64,000 nucleotides of DNA from Octadecabacter ascidiaceicola (GCF_900185015.1 NZ_FXYD01000003.1:310001-374000), one strand, 5' to 3'; positions 18,040 through 27,848 are shown, numbered from the stretch's first letter. Notes: generated from the sequence alone by a model not told the origin. A program made the numbers and translations.

Positions 18040-18803
18040 CCCAACACCGCACGGCGCAGCAGATTGAGGCCAGCGATGGTCAGTACCACAAGCGTTGCAC
18101 GGCGGAAGACCACCTGCGGAATGCGGTCCTGAACGCGAAAGCCTAGCCATAGCCCGAGCAAGGCACATGGCAGAATTACCAGTGTCAGAGGCAGGGTTTC
18201 AGCACGTAGAACGCCCGTCTGAAGGTGCGCGCCCGCTAGTGCGACGGCACCTAGCCCGTAGATCACGCCTTGTGCGCGCATTTGGTCCTGCTTGGGGATA
18301 TTGGTTGCCGTTAGATAGGCCACGGTCGGTGGGCCCCAAACGCCAGATAGGCCGCCAATGAAACCAGCAAAGCTGCCGATGGCGGTATCAAGGCGCACTG
18401 TTCTGGCCCCAAGCTTTGGTTTCCATCCTGCAAGCTGCATGATTGAGAAAAGCGCGACGGGGCCGCCGATCAAACCATATAGAACACGTGGATCCAGAAC
18501 GCGGACGAGTTGTGCACTTAAGACCAGCAAAACCAACCCGCTGAGCAAGAACCAGCGGAATTCAACAACTGAGCGCACCGCGCTTTTGATGCCTTGGCGA
18601 AAGGCCTGCCACGTATTGGTGAGCAAGGTCGGAAGGATCAACGCGGCCAAGGCTTGTTCTGGGGGAATTACAAGGGTCAGACCCGAAATCAGAATCATCG
18701 GCATCGCGAATCCGACGACACCCTTTACCAACCCCGCAAAAACAGCGACGATCAGTACAAATACCAGTGAAAGAAGGCTTCCTAAGCCCAAAAGCTGTTC
18801 CAT
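18036..18803 (-). CDS. TauE/SafE-family sulfite/anion exporter
   Basis: A membrane protein of about 255 residues with seven or eight hydrophobic helices. It shows the duplicated family pattern: GLVKGVVGFAMPMI in the first half and IGGLSGVWGPPTVAYL in the second. Members of the family export sulfite, sulfoacetate or other small organic anions. The substrate here cannot be told. The ATG at 18803 is preferred. A GTG at 18818 would add five residues, and neither has a strong ribosome site. It stands divergent from mcd. Confidence 0.88.
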   Translation of the reverse strand: MEQLLGLGSLLSLVFVLIVAVFAGLVKGVVGFAMPMILISGLTLVIPPEQALAALILPTLLTNTWQAFRQGIKSAVRSVVEFRWFLLSGLVLLVLSAQLVRVLDPRVLYGLIGGPVALFSIMQLAGWKPKLGARTVRLDTAIGSFAGFIGGLSGVWGPPTVAYLTATNIPKQDQMRAQGVIYGLGAVALAGAHLQTGVLRAETLPLTLVILPCALLGLWLGFRVQDRIPQVVFRRATLVVLTIAGLNLLRRAVLG

Positions 18804-18862
18804 AGGCCTGAAGTACACTGCCTTTTAGCGGCCCGCACGACAATTCCGCTTGGTCATTTTCG

Positions 18863-18910
18863 TTCGCAAATCAAGTTTCTTGTGAATTATTATTGCGCTG
18901 CACTTGCGAA
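18863..18910. promoter_or_regulatory. Inverted TTCGCAA/TTGCGAA sites upstream of mcd
   Basis: TTCGCAA at 18863-18869 and its reverse complement TTGCGAA at 18904-18910 flank the likely mcd promoter, with an extra TTGCGC at 18893-18898 between them. Short-chain acyl-CoA responsive regulators of the RamB/PccR type bind TTTGCAAA-like inverted sites upstream of acyl-CoA pathway genes. The resemblance is only partial and is inference. Confidence 0.35.
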
Positions 18911-18948
18911 GGCGGTATTTCTGCGGCTGCACACTCAAGGAGTCGACT

Positions 18949-20625
18949 ATGCCCCGCGACGGACAAGACCAAAACGCGTCACCGATCTTAAACGACCTTC
19001 TTTCAACGACCGGCGAAGCCATCGCACCGCTTCGTGCGCTGCTTGAAACCGCGAAAGACTGTGTTCGTGAAAAAGTGATGGTTGATGGCCGCGCGTCAGG
19101 CGCATTGGTCGAGGCAGAGCAAACTGCCGCACACGGGCTGGCATGGCTTGCGACATACGTCGAAGCACTTGCGCAGATGCAAAACTGGGCTGAGAAGCTG
19201 CAGGCGGACGGCAAGTTTGACGAGGTTGACCAGCTGATTCACCAGATCGCGTTTGGCGAATACCTCTGGCAGATCTACGGTGGCATCCCGATGAACCAAG
19301 GCGAGATTTTGCGCATGCAAGACATCGGCCTGACACAAGACCAGATGCGTGAGATGATGGTGCCTGCGGTTCAAACGCTGACACAAGGGGGCAATACCCA
19401 AGCGGCACGTTTGCGCCTTGTTGCGTTGATGCAAGAACGCAGCGCTGAGGTGTCTGTCGGCACAACCGGCCTCGATGAAGAACTTGAGATGATCCGCGAC
19501 CAGTTCCGCCGCTATGCGGTTGAGAAAGTCGAGCCGTTTGCCCACGAATGGCACCTAAAGGACGAATTAATCCCGATGGAGGTGATCGACGAGCTGGCCG
19601 AAATGGGCGTGTTCGGCCTGACGATTCCTGAAGAGTACGGCGGTTTTGGCCTGTCCAAGGCATCCATGTGTGTCGTGTCCGAAGAATTGTCGCGCGGCTA
19701 TATCGGTGTTGGTTCCCTTGGCACACGTTCCGAGATTGCGGCTGAGCTAATCATCGCGGGTGGCACCGAAGAGCAGAAGCAAAAGTGGCTGCCTGCTTTG
19801 GCGAGCGCTGAAAAGCTACCGACGGCTGTGTTCACCGAACCAAATACTGGGTCCGACCTTGGCAGCCTGCGCACACGCGCCGTTAAGGATGGCGATGACT
19901 ATACCGTCACCGGCAACAAAACGTGGATCACGCATGCAAGCCGTACCCACGTCATGACCCTACTGGCCCGCACGGACCCAAACACGTCTGATTACAAAGG
20001 CTTGTCGATGTTTTTGGCCGAAAAGACACCGGGTGATGACGCCAACCCATTCCCGACTGAGGGGATGACCGGTGGCGAGATCGAGGTCCTCGGTTATCGC
20101 GGCATGAAGGAATACGAGCTTGGATTTGATGGCTTCAAGGTGAAGGGTGAGAACCTGCTTGGTGGTGAAGAGGGCAAGGGCTTTAAACAGTTGATGGAGA
20201 CGTTTGAGTCGGCCCGTATCCAGACCGCTGCCCGCGCGATTGGTGTAGCCTGTTCTGCGCTCGACGTTGGGATGCAGTACGCCCAAGACCGCAAACAATT
20301 CGGCAAGTCGTTGATCGAATTCCCGCGTGTTGCCAACAAGCTGGCGATGATGGCGGTTGAGATCATGGTTGCACGTCAACTGACATACTTCAGCGCTTTT
20401 GAGAAGGATGAAGGCCGTCGCTGTGACGTAGAAGCTGGCATGGCGAAGTTGCTAGGTGCGCGTGTTGCTTGGGCGGCTGCGGACAACGCCTTACAGATCC
20501 ATGGCGGCAACGGGTTTGCCCTAGAATACAAGGTCAGCCGTATCTTGTGCGACGCCCGTATCCTGAACATCTTTGAAGGTGCTGGCGAGATTCAGGCACA
20601 GGTTATTGCGCGCCGGATTCTGTAA
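18949..20625 (+). CDS. mcd: (2S)-methylsuccinyl-CoA dehydrogenase
   Basis: An FAD acyl-CoA dehydrogenase that oxidises methylsuccinyl-CoA to mesaconyl-CoA in the ethylmalonyl-CoA pathway. It has 558 residues, longer than the usual 380-400, because of an N-terminal extension of about 165 residues that is typical of Mcd. The dehydrogenase part follows, with LTIPEEYGGFG, VFTEPNTGSDLGSLRTRA, GNKTWITHASRT, QYAQDRKQFGKSL and the C-terminal ALQIHGGNGFALEY. AAGGAG lies 6 bases before the ATG at 18949. An upstream in-frame start lacks this. Electrons go to the ETF encoded at 6.5-8.2 kb. The pathway then needs B12-dependent mutases. Confidence 0.92.
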   Translation: MPRDGQDQNASPILNDLLSTTGEAIAPLRALLETAKDCVREKVMVDGRASGALVEAEQTAAHGLAWLATYVEALAQMQNWAEKLQADGKFDEVDQLIHQIAFGEYLWQIYGGIPMNQGEILRMQDIGLTQDQMREMMVPAVQTLTQGGNTQAARLRLVALMQERSAEVSVGTTGLDEELEMIRDQFRRYAVEKVEPFAHEWHLKDELIPMEVIDELAEMGVFGLTIPEEYGGFGLSKASMCVVSEELSRGYIGVGSLGTRSEIAAELIIAGGTEEQKQKWLPALASAEKLPTAVFTEPNTGSDLGSLRTRAVKDGDDYTVTGNKTWITHASRTHVMTLLARTDPNTSDYKGLSMFLAEKTPGDDANPFPTEGMTGGEIEVLGYRGMKEYELGFDGFKVKGENLLGGEEGKGFKQLMETFESARIQTAARAIGVACSALDVGMQYAQDRKQFGKSLIEFPRVANKLAMMAVEIMVARQLTYFSAFEKDEGRRCDVEAGMAKLLGARVAWAAADNALQIHGGNGFALEYKVSRILCDARILNIFEGAGEIQAQVIARRIL

Positions 20626-20632
20626 TTTGGCG

Positions 20633-20659
20633 GGGCCAAGATCGCGACGCGCTTGGCCC
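20633..20659. terminator. Bidirectional hairpin between mcd and the convergent secreted gene
   Basis: GGGCCAAG and CTTGGCCC form a perfect 8-bp stem around an 11-base loop, 7 bases after the mcd stop and 8 bases before the stop of the opposite gene. There is no long T-run, so it is a probable but not strong terminator for both strands. Confidence 0.55.
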
Positions 20660-20667
20660 TACCCTCC

Positions 20668-21264
20668 CTATTTGAACGGGATCAAAACGCAGGGCATGTC
20701 TCTCAGGTTTGGGAGATCATTGATCCTGTAGCCTGTGCAATCGCTCATCGCGGCATCTGATGCTTCGCGCGGTGAGGCGTAGTTCCAAACAACCGAATAA
20801 GCTCCGTCTTCGCTGATCGCCATTGCGCGGTAGTTGCCCCAGCTTGCGTCAGGATTGTTGAAGTGATCAGCCGCTTCTGCGGCGAGGCTGGCTTGCCCTT
20901 GGGCGAGCGGGACGTACCCAATTGGCAGAAGTTCGGCATAGATCATGCATACTGGTCCGTGCTTGAGGCATTCTTGCATGGCGACATCTCTCGCCGCTTC
21001 GATTGAGTTTGAACCGGTCACATAGCCATATCCGAAGTCTTTGGTGATGGCGAAGGCGCCAAAATACATGTCCTCGGCGAGGAACCTGTTTTCGAACACT
21101 TGCATCGTCTCATCGGGAAGCGGCACCCCTGATATCTGATTTAGAACAGCCTCTGGTGGATAGGTGAGGATCTGCTGAATAGGCTCAACAAATTCGACGG
21201 GCGTCACCGTTGGGCCAGCGTTCGGAAGTGTAAGGGAAAGGCTTAATGCGAATTCAACAATCAT
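20668..21264 (-). CDS. Secreted protein with two DUF4189-like repeats
   Basis: A 198-residue protein with a weak N-terminal hydrophobic signal (MIVEFALSLSLTLPNAG). It contains two related units: FGAFAITKDFGYGYVTG through CLKHGPVCMIYAEL, and YRAMAISEDGAYSVVWN through CTGYRINDLPNLRDMPCVLI. Each has an AI(T/S)xDxxY strand, an alanine-rich helix with A-R/S-DxAMxxC, and a closing C-x-(M/L)I strand. This is the pattern of DUF4189-type small beta-alpha repeats. Each unit has a Cys pair that could form a disulfide. Function is unknown. The short hydrophobic segment leaves secretion uncertain. Confidence 0.7.
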   Translation of the reverse strand: MIVEFALSLSLTLPNAGPTVTPVEFVEPIQQILTYPPEAVLNQISGVPLPDETMQVFENRFLAEDMYFGAFAITKDFGYGYVTGSNSIEAARDVAMQECLKHGPVCMIYAELLPIGYVPLAQGQASLAAEAADHFNNPDASWGNYRAMAISEDGAYSVVWNYASPREASDAAMSDCTGYRINDLPNLRDMPCVLIPFK

Positions 21265-21360
21265 TTTGATCTCCTAATATGGGGCTAGAAAACCACGACT
21301 TGGTGCATCCGTAAAGTTTCTCCCCTTTTTGTCGCCGTTGGGTCCGCGTAGGCTGTTGGC

Positions 21361-21753
21361 ATGTTGAAACTTATAACCGCATTGCTACCGCTTCTGTTCG
21401 CCTCCGCCTGTTTTCCTGATGAGAGCATTTCGGGGTTTGTTGAGCCAACGGCGGAGTATCATTTGGTCGAGATCGACGGAGCGCCCTTCGATGGCACTGC
21501 TACAATTGCCTTCCCCGAACCTGGAAGAGTCGCGGGGCAAGCGCCGTGCAATCGGTATTTCGCTGCGCAGACGGCAGACTACCCTTGGTTCGCGTTAGAC
21601 GGCATCGGGGCATCGCGTATGGCCTGCCCTGACCTCAACCTTGAAAGTGCTTTTTTCACGGCGCTTGAGGACATGACATTGGCCGAAGTATCCGGCGACA
21701 CGTTAATCCTGTCCAATACCGGTGGCCGCCAGATGGTGTTCGTCGCGCGTTAA
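21361..21753 (+). CDS. META-domain (HslJ-like) putative lipoprotein
   Basis: A 130-residue protein with a signal sequence [17 protein letters not shown]. Cys17 could be lipidated, although ASAC is an imperfect lipobox. The rest matches the META/HslJ domain: [29 protein letters not shown] (the conserved G-x-x-x-CN-x-Y/F), and [16 protein letters not shown]. Such proteins are periplasmic or outer-membrane associated and are linked to stress tolerance in some bacteria. Its stop overlaps the recO stop by four bases. It is divergent from the DUF4189-like gene. Confidence 0.82.
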   Translation: MLKLITALLPLLFASACFPDESISGFVEPTAEYHLVEIDGAPFDGTATIAFPEPGRVAGQAPCNRYFAAQTADYPWFALDGIGASRMACPDLNLESAFFTALEDMTLAEVSGDTLILSNTGGRQMVFVAR

Positions 21754-22478
21754 GCGTGGCGCTTCATCGTGTCGATGAGGCGCTGGCGTGCTTCGGGGAT
21801 TTGGCGATCCCCCAGCGATTTCGCGAGGTGGTTGTTCAGGAAATGGCCTGTGGTGCGTAGTGCCCTGACGATCTCATCGATGTCAGCGTCGCCCTTGCCC
21901 AACAGCACATGCGGAAGCGGAAGCAGTCTGTCTGCCCAATCGCCCGCCGCCAGTCGTGAAACGGCGCGGCCTGTGCGTGGGGATACATAGAACAGGTCGT
22001 CGTTCAGGCCTGAAACAGCGCAGGCAGACAGGTCCATCCCGAAGCCCAATTCTTCCAGCAGCGCGACCTCCCATTGAAGGTAGGCAAGCGGCCAGATTTC
22101 GTTTTGGCCGAGCAGGTCAAGCAGTGCGATTGTTCGGGCGTAAAGCGGCGCGTGCTTCTCGCGGTCCGGCAACACGAAGGACAAAATTCCTGTCACCGCG
22201 TTCAGCCCTGCCAGCGCGAGGCGGTCTTGCATCACCTGCGCGGTGCGGCTGCGTACGGGTTCAACGGTGAAGCTGCCTAAATGATCTTCAAGCCGCGCTT
22301 TCCACGTCACCGAAAGCTGCGCACCGGGTTGCAGCATGGGTGCGATTTTACGGCTGGTGCCACCGCGCACGATGCCCGCGGTTAAGCCACGCTCAGGTGT
22401 GAACACCTCAATAATTGCGGAGTTTTCGCCGTGTTTGCGGACCTTTAACAAAGCCCCTTCATCGCGCCATTCAATCAT
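21750..22478 (-). CDS. recO: DNA repair protein RecO
   Basis: Loads RecA onto SSB-coated single-stranded DNA in the RecFOR pathway. The 242 residues start [23 protein letters not shown], the RecO OB-fold. [20 protein letters not shown] follows, and then the helical C-terminal domain with [20 protein letters not shown]. The zinc-ribbon cysteines found in some RecO proteins are reduced here to a single Cys. It is the last gene of the long leftward run that starts at rpoZ, 9 bases after the DUF1491 gene. Confidence 0.94.
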   Translation of the reverse strand: MIEWRDEGALLKVRKHGENSAIIEVFTPERGLTAGIVRGGTSRKIAPMLQPGAQLSVTWKARLEDHLGSFTVEPVRSRTAQVMQDRLALAGLNAVTGILSFVLPDREKHAPLYARTIALLDLLGQNEIWPLAYLQWEVALLEELGFGMDLSACAVSGLNDDLFYVSPRTGRAVSRLAAGDWADRLLPLPHVLLGKGDADIDEIVRALRTTGHFLNNHLAKSLGDRQIPEARQRLIDTMKRHA

Positions 22479-22487
22479 GGCGCTACC

Positions 22488-22820
22488 CTATGCCAAGGAC
22501 GGATCATCAAGCAAATGGCGGCCCTGTTTGTCCTCAACCTCAAGCACCCAAAGATCAGGATCAAAGCTGGCTTGTTTGGTGAGCGAGGCATCTACGTCTT
22601 CCTCGGACCCTTCGGCCAGAACCACCCATTCGCGTTCACCTGACATCAGATCAAACTGGCGCTGGAACGCCTTTGCGTTGCCGTCCAATGTGTTGAGTTT
22701 CACAAGAACCGAGCCAGCAGTCGCGTCGCCCTTTCGGGTCACGAACACAGGGATTTCCACAAGCCGAAGCCGTGTCAGATAGGCCGACACCCAGACGTCC
22801 GTTGTGAGGCGTGTGTTCAT
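22488..22820 (-). CDS. DUF1491 family protein
   Basis: A 110-residue protein of a conserved alphaproteobacterial family with no known function. It starts [20 protein letters not shown] and has the typical FVTRKGDATAGSVLVKLN and EREWVVLAEG blocks. It has no signal or membrane segment. It overlaps the end of era by four bases (ATGA) and precedes recO by 9 bases. This is the usual place of the family. The tight linkage to era and recO suggests an RNA or DNA maintenance role, which is unproven. Confidence 0.85.
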   Translation of the reverse strand: MNTRLTTDVWVSAYLTRLRLVEIPVFVTRKGDATAGSVLVKLNTLDGNAKAFQRQFDLMSGEREWVVLAEGSEEDVDASLTKQASFDPDLWVLEVEDKQGRHLLDDPSLA

Positions 22821-23737
22821 TCGTTTCCGTCTTTGAAGTTCAGGCCCATTTCGGAATAGCGCTCGGAATCCTCAAGCCAGTTGGGGCGTACTTTAACCTG
22901 AATGAACAGGTGCACTTTGCGGCCTAGGAACTCGACCAATTCTTCGCGGGCGGCTTTGCCCACTGCCTTGATCGTCTCACCGCGCGAACCAAGCACGATC
23001 CCTTTGTGACCGTCACGCATGACGTAAACCAACTGATCGACCTTGCAGGAGCCATCTTTGCGTTCTTCCCAGTTCTCGGTCTCAACAGTCAGCTGATAGG
23101 GGAGTTCTTGGTGCAGCCGCAGGGTCAGTTTTTCACGGGTGATTTCTGCAGCGATCATGCGCATGGGCAGGTCCGCGATTTGATCTTCTGGATAAAGCCA
23201 AGGTTCAACAGGCATCAAGCCCGCAAGCCATTCGCGCAGGGCCTTGGTGCCGTGACCTTTTTCTGCGGAGATCATGAAGGTTTCTGCGAATTCGAAACGC
23301 TCGTTCAGCTCTTTTGCCAGCCCAAGCAGAACCTCTGTGTCAACACGGTCGATTTTGTTGATCGCCAGCGCCACTGTACGCCCTTTGCCGACGTCGTTCA
23401 GGCGCTCAACAATCGCTTCGACGCCTTTGGTGATACCGCGGTGCGCTTCGATCATCAGGACCACAACGTCGGCGTCGGAAACGCCGCTCCATGCAGCGGC
23501 AACCATTGCGCGGTCAAGGCGGCGTTTGGGTGAAAACAGGCCGGGAGTGTCGACGAACACGATCTGGCTATCGCCCTCAATCGCGACGCCGCGAATACGG
23601 GCGCGGGTCGTTTGCACCTTATGGGTCACGATGGACACTTTCGCGCCGACCATGCGGTTCAGTAGGGTAGATTTACCTGCGTTGGGTTCACCAATGAGGG
23701 CGACAAAACCGGCGCGTTGTTCAGTTGTTTCGCTCAC
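22817..23737 (-). CDS. era: GTPase Era
   Basis: A 16S rRNA-binding GTPase needed for maturation of the small ribosomal subunit. It has 306 residues. G1 is GEPNAGKS (16-23), G3 is DTPGLFSP and G4 is NKID. The C-terminal KH domain includes [41 protein letters not shown]. The start overlaps the rnc stop (ATGA), so it is translated together with RNase III, which cuts the same precursor rRNA. Confidence 0.97.
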   Translation of the reverse strand: MSETTEQRAGFVALIGEPNAGKSTLLNRMVGAKVSIVTHKVQTTRARIRGVAIEGDSQIVFVDTPGLFSPKRRLDRAMVAAAWSGVSDADVVVLMIEAHRGITKGVEAIVERLNDVGKGRTVALAINKIDRVDTEVLLGLAKELNERFEFAETFMISAEKGHGTKALREWLAGLMPVEPWLYPEDQIADLPMRMIAAEITREKLTLRLHQELPYQLTVETENWEERKDGSCKVDQLVYVMRDGHKGIVLGSRGETIKAVGKAAREELVEFLGRKVHLFIQVKVRPNWLEDSERYSEMGLNFKDGNE

Positions 23738-24423
23738 TTGGGTTCTCCTTGCACGCGGGCCAAAAGGGCTTTGGCTGCGGCTTGTTCTGCTTGGCGCTTG
23801 CTGGGCGCTTGGGCTTGTTCGGTTGCGCCTGATTGCAGGCGCACTTCGATGGTAAAGATCGGCGCGTGATCAGGGCCGCTGCGGGCAATTTCAACGTAGG
23901 ACGGTGGCGTTTCGCCCTGCCCTTGTGCAAATTCTTGTAGCGCGGTTTTCGGGTCGCGCGCATCTTTTTCGACGTTGGTAATGCGGTCACCCCACATCGC
24001 GACGACGCGCTCGCGGGCTATTTCAAAGCCAGCATCGACGTAGATGGCGGCGATCACCGCTTCCATTGCGTCGGCAAGCAATGCTTCCTTACGGCGCCCC
24101 CCTGTCAGCATCTCTGAGCGGCCAAGCTTCAGCACAGCACCAAGGTCAATCTGGCGCGCAACATCTGCGCAGGTTTCTTTGCGCACAAGCGCGTTGAAAC
24201 GTGGGGCAAGCAGGCCTTCGGCTGCGTTTACATCAGCGTTCAACAATGCCTCGGACATAACCAAGCCAAGCACGCGATCCCCAAGGAATTCGAGGCGCTG
24301 GTTGTCGTCGCGGTGGGGCGAGGACATGGACGAATGGGTCACGGCGCGGATCAAGTGGTCAGGCGTGGCAAAGACGTGGCCTAGCCTGTCTTGGAATTCG
24401 CGAAGTGGACCGGAGAGTTTCAC
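23734..24423 (-). CDS. rnc: Ribonuclease III
   Basis: A double-strand-specific endoribonuclease for rRNA and mRNA processing. It has 229 residues. The signature [13 protein letters not shown] carries Glu45 and Asp49, and the second acidic site lies in [14 protein letters not shown]. The C-terminal dsRNA-binding domain begins near [20 protein letters not shown] and ends with [13 protein letters not shown]. The start overlaps the lepB stop by four bases, and its own stop overlaps era. Confidence 0.97.
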   Translation of the reverse strand: MKLSGPLREFQDRLGHVFATPDHLIRAVTHSSMSSPHRDDNQRLEFLGDRVLGLVMSEALLNADVNAAEGLLAPRFNALVRKETCADVARQIDLGAVLKLGRSEMLTGGRRKEALLADAMEAVIAAIYVDAGFEIARERVVAMWGDRITNVEKDARDPKTALQEFAQGQGETPPSYVEIARSGPDHAPIFTIEVRLQSGATEQAQAPSKRQAEQAAAKALLARVQGEPK

Positions 24424-25253
24424 TCGATTGCCTTAAAGTAGCGATCAGAACGCCACGTCCAGAACGCCAGAAGCGAGCGACCGGCGGAGGAGAACATAAT
24501 GCGGTCGGCGCGACCTACGATGTCTTCATATGGAACGAAGCCAACCCCACGTGAAATCTGTGGCACGCGGCTGTCAGACGAGTTATCGCGGTTGTCACCC
24601 ATGAAGAAATACTGGCCATCGGGGACGGTGAAGATACCTGTGTTGTCGAGGTCACGATCGCCGATGTTCAGCACCGAGTACTGGCGACCCTCGGGCAGGG
24701 TTTCAGTGAACCGCTGCTTGAGGCATTCCGCACCGAGACCAACCGCGCCATTGGCACAACGCGGTAGGTTTCCGGCGCTGCCTTGGTGCTCCATCGTTTC
24801 CGTGAATAGGCCCGCTTCGGTTTGTGGAATTTCAGTGCCGTTCAGGATGATCACGCCGTCTTGGACTTGAACCGTGTCACCCGGTAGGCCGATCACGCGT
24901 TTGATGAAATCGCGACCCGTGACTGGGTGACGGAACACAACAACATCGCCACGCTCAGGCTCGGAGCCCATAAGGCGATCGTTGCCGCCTTTGAAGACGC
25001 CACAGAAGTCTTCGGCGTCTACATCGATGCCAAAACGCGGGATGATGATCGACGGGCAAGAGGCGTAGGAATAGCCATAGGCCATCTTGTTCACGAACAA
25101 GAAATCGCCGATCAGCAGCGTTTCTTTCATTGATCCCGACGGAATCCAGAACGGTTGAAACAGGAACGTGCGGAAGACGCCTGCGATGAGCAGTGCGTAA
25201 ACTACTGTTTTTACTGTCTCTTTAATGGATGCCCACACAGCGAAACCTAACAT
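24420..25253 (-). CDS. lepB: Signal peptidase I
   Basis: Removes signal peptides from secreted proteins at the outer face of the inner membrane. It has 277 residues and one N-terminal membrane helix (about 12-32). The catalytic serine is Ser41 in [11 protein letters not shown], and the general-base lysine is in [14 protein letters not shown]. Box E is [11 protein letters not shown]. It contains an insert with two cysteines ([16 protein letters not shown]) of a kind often seen in alphaproteobacterial LepB. It lies 49 bases downstream of acpS and overlaps rnc. Confidence 0.96.
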   Translation of the reverse strand: MLGFAVWASIKETVKTVVYALLIAGVFRTFLFQPFWIPSGSMKETLLIGDFLFVNKMAYGYSYASCPSIIIPRFGIDVDAEDFCGVFKGGNDRLMGSEPERGDVVVFRHPVTGRDFIKRVIGLPGDTVQVQDGVIILNGTEIPQTEAGLFTETMEHQGSAGNLPRCANGAVGLGAECLKQRFTETLPEGRQYSVLNIGDRDLDNTGIFTVPDGQYFFMGDNRDNSSDSRVPQISRGVGFVPYEDIVGRADRIMFSSAGRSLLAFWTWRSDRYFKAIE

Positions 25254-25302
25254 TATTGCGTCATTGAAAGTGGGGGTTATGTGAGGGTCCGCGCGGCGTT
25301 AG

Positions 25303-25722
25303 TCAACCCGCAGTATCCTTGTTTGTAAGGGGTCTGGCCTCAATCACGACGAAGGCCTGCGCCCAAGGGTGATCATCGGTCAGGGTGACGTGGATAATCG
25401 CCTCGTGGCCCTCCGGCGTCATCGTCTCAAGGCGCTCTTTTGCCCATCCGGTCACAGCCATAACGGGCTGGCCCGTTCGCATGTTCGTCACCGCCATGTC
25501 TTTCCAAGAAATCCCCATGCGCAAGCCCGTGCCCAGCGCCTTTGAACAGGCTTCTTTGGCGGCCCAACGTTTGGCGTATGTGCCTGCAACGTCTTTGCGG
25601 TTTTCCGCCTTGCGTTGTTCGATGTCTGTGAATACGCGATTGCGGAAACGGTCACCGAAGCGGTCCAGCGTTCCTTGAATGCGTTCGATGTTTGCGAGGT
25701 CGGTGCCGATGCCAAGGATCAT
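25303..25722 (-). CDS. acpS: Holo-[acyl-carrier-protein] synthase
   Basis: Transfers 4'-phosphopantetheine from CoA to apo-ACP for fatty acid synthesis. From the ATG at 25722 it has 139 residues. It starts [15 protein letters not shown], with the metal-binding Asp8, and has the second signature [15 protein letters not shown]. The open frame extends far upstream, but residues before this ATG overlap the LysE gene and do not belong. The ATG overlaps the LysE-gene stop (ATGA), which supports the choice. Confidence 0.95.
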   Translation of the reverse strand: MILGIGTDLANIERIQGTLDRFGDRFRNRVFTDIEQRKAENRKDVAGTYAKRWAAKEACSKALGTGLRMGISWKDMAVTNMRTGQPVMAVTGWAKERLETMTPEGHEAIIHVTLTDDHPWAQAFVVIEARPLTNKDTAG

Positions 25723-26342
25723 GGAGTGTGCTTTGTTGTAAGAAGTTTCAGCGATGCCGCGCCGAATAGCACACCAAAGGTCAGGTCGAACAGTCGTTTT
25801 AGGCGGACGTAGCCGCGTGCGATTGGGGCCGAAGAAAACAGAACCGCGTAACCGAGGAATACAAAGGCCGATGTCGCGATTAAAGCGCAAAATAGAAGCG
25901 CGACGGACTGCGGTTGCGCGTCCGGCGTCATAGCCACCGCGTAAATCGCACCCCATCCCAGCACTGCCTTGGGGTTGGTCAAATGCAAAGTCAGGCCTTT
26001 TGTAAAGGCGCCAATGCGGGCCGGTTTTGCAGGCTTCACGGAGGTTCCAACCCACGCAGAACGCAGCGATTTCAGCGCAAGATACAAAAGGTACGCTGCG
26101 CCAATGTAGCGGACAGTTTCAAACAACCAAACGTTGGACATCATGAGGGCAGAAAACCCTAACGCGGCTGCAATGCCCCAAATGGCGGACCCCAACACAA
26201 CACCTGACGCCAACTGCAGCCCGCGTGTTCTGCCTTCGGCCATTGAGGTGCCCGATATGGCGAGTGTCGCGGGCCCCGGGCTGCCGCCACCAGCGGCCCA
26301 GCCAAGTAGAATGAACGGCAAAGGAAAAAGAAGATCGCTCAC
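25719..26342 (-). CDS. LysE/RhtB-family amino-acid exporter
   Basis: A 207-residue membrane protein with about six helices. The LysE-type start includes [29 protein letters not shown], where the G-x-x-x-x-PGP-x motif is the family mark. [20 protein letters not shown] is the second typical block. It probably exports an amino acid or a small related compound. It sits between a secreted protein gene and acpS with four-base overlaps at both ends. These genes are insertions into an otherwise conserved pdxJ-acpS-lepB order. Confidence 0.9.
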   Translation of the reverse strand: MSDLLFPLPFILLGWAAGGGSPGPATLAISGTSMAEGRTRGLQLASGVVLGSAIWGIAAALGFSALMMSNVWLFETVRYIGAAYLLYLALKSLRSAWVGTSVKPAKPARIGAFTKGLTLHLTNPKAVLGWGAIYAVAMTPDAQPQSVALLFCALIATSAFVFLGYAVLFSSAPIARGYVRLKRLFDLTFGVLFGAASLKLLTTKHTP

Positions 26343-26791
26343 TCTGCGAGTTCCTGTGAAACGGTGACATCGCCCGTGGATTGGTTGATTGCGATACTTA
26401 AAAGGACCGCGTTTTGAAAGCTTTGTTCAGGCAGATAGATGACCGCCGGAATTTGTAGGGTCAGGCCGGTTGCAGGATCATAGCTCGCGTCCAATTCACT
26501 GAAGAACATACCCGCATAGCCTAGCCCATCGTCTAGACCGACAGTTGTGCAGCTTCGCCCTGCCATCTCATCCAATGGGGGATGTAGGACAAGTAGATAA
26601 TAGGCCGCTGCAGCAGGCTCGATCGTATCCAACAACGCAACACGTACGGCACCATTGGCGAAGGTTGCGATGTTGTCTTCCCACGGCTCAACGATATTGT
26701 CTGCACGCGCCTGCCAATTACATGGAAACGCAGTTTGCGCCGCAAGCGGCGACGCCAAAAATGTCGCGGCGATTAAGGAAACTAGGCGCAT
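26339..26791 (-). CDS. Secreted protein of unknown function
   Basis: A 150-residue protein with a signal peptide [19 protein letters not shown]. The mature part begins TAFPCNWQARADNIVEPW, has one further Cys (RSCTTVGLD) that could pair with the first, and is otherwise beta-rich. I recognise no family. It overlaps the LysE gene by four bases, and its start touches the stop of the Dabb gene upstream, so it is part of the same transcript. Confidence 0.75.
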   Translation of the reverse strand: MRLVSLIAATFLASPLAAQTAFPCNWQARADNIVEPWEDNIATFANGAVRVALLDTIEPAAAAYYLLVLHPPLDEMAGRSCTTVGLDDGLGYAGMFFSELDASYDPATGLTLQIPAVIYLPEQSFQNAVLLSIAINQSTGDVTVSQELAE

Positions 26792-27108
26792 TAGGCTTCT
26801 CCGGCAGTCTCAATATCATAGACTTTGATCCCATCCACTCCGCCACACAAGGTCACAAGCCGGCCTCCAAGTGCTTGGTGGCGTAAATCAGAAGCGTAAG
26901 AGGCAAGCGCTGCGCTATCCGTGTAGGACCCGTGGAACCCGTAATTCACCTCGGGTGAGCTGTTTTCAACATCGATATTTGCACCGTGCCAAAACGCAGT
27001 GAAACCGTCAATTTTGCCGACCAGATCTTTCAATCCAGCCATGATATCAGCTAATTCCTTATGATCCGCATCATCAGGCAGCGACAGATATACCGCATGC
27101 AGAATCAT
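26791..27108 (-). CDS. Dabb (stress-responsive A/B barrel) family protein
   Basis: A 105-residue protein resembling the small dimeric alpha-beta barrel (Dabb) family. It starts [19 protein letters not shown], with the helix [31 protein letters not shown] and the typical [25 protein letters not shown]. Members range from stress proteins to small-molecule cyclases. No catalytic assignment is possible. It overlaps pdxJ by four bases and precedes the secreted protein gene. Confidence 0.82.
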   Translation of the reverse strand: MILHAVYLSLPDDADHKELADIMAGLKDLVGKIDGFTAFWHGANIDVENSSPEVNYGFHGSYTDSAALASYASDLRHQALGGRLVTLCGGVDGIKVYDIETAGEA

Positions 27109-27848
27109 ACCTCGCGTGCTTCATCCATCAGGCGGCGCATTTCAGCCATCGCGGGTTGAAGGCCGCGGAAAATGGATTCACCGATCAGGAAGTGTCCGAT
27201 ATTGAGCTCCATCACCTCTGGAAAGGCGGCGACGGGTTTCACGGTATCGTAGGTCAAACCGTGGCCTGCGTGGACTTCAAGACCCAGCGAATGGGCAAAT
27301 GTCGACATTTCGCGCATTTTCTCGAGTTCGGCGTCGCGGGTCGCAAAATCGCCTTCAGCGTGGGCGTCGCAATAGGCACCGGTGTGCAGTTCGATCACCT
27401 GCGCACCTATGCGGTGCGCGGCTTCGATTTGGCGTTGATCAGCAGCGATGAAGATGGATACGCGGCAACCAGCATCACGCAATGGCGCGATGAAATGAGC
27501 CAGTTGGTTTTCCTCGCGCGCAACTTCTAGTCCGCCTTCGGTGGTCCGTTCTTCACGCTTTTCAGGAACGATGCAGACAGCATGGGGTTTGTGACGCAGG
27601 GCGATCTTTTGCATTTCGTCCGTTGCAGCCATTTCAAAGTTCAGCGGCACTGTCAGCGCGTCCATCAGGGCATCAATGTCTGCATCCCCGATATGGCGGC
27701 GATCTTCGCGCAGGTGTGCCGTGATTCCATCGGCGCCAGCATCCTCTGCCAGCTTCGCGGCGCGAACAGGATCAGGCGTGTTTCCACCGCGCGCATTACG
27801 CACAGTCGCCACGTGGTCAATGTTCACACCTAAACGCAATTTGGACAT
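27105..27848 (-). CDS. pdxJ: Pyridoxine 5'-phosphate synthase
   Basis: Condenses 1-deoxyxylulose-5-phosphate with amino-acetone phosphate to form pyridoxine phosphate. The 247-residue TIM barrel starts [22 protein letters not shown]. It shows the phosphate-binding [30 protein letters not shown], and the C-terminal [33 protein letters not shown]. The gene is followed by the Dabb gene with an ATGA overlap. It lies 39 bases after the DUF2062 gene. Confidence 0.97.
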   Translation of the reverse strand: MSKLRLGVNIDHVATVRNARGGNTPDPVRAAKLAEDAGADGITAHLREDRRHIGDADIDALMDALTVPLNFEMAATDEMQKIALRHKPHAVCIVPEKREERTTEGGLEVAREENQLAHFIAPLRDAGCRVSIFIAADQRQIEAAHRIGAQVIELHTGAYCDAHAEGDFATRDAELEKMREMSTFAHSLGLEVHAGHGLTYDTVKPVAAFPEVMELNIGHFLIGESIFRGLQPAMAEMRRLMDEAREV

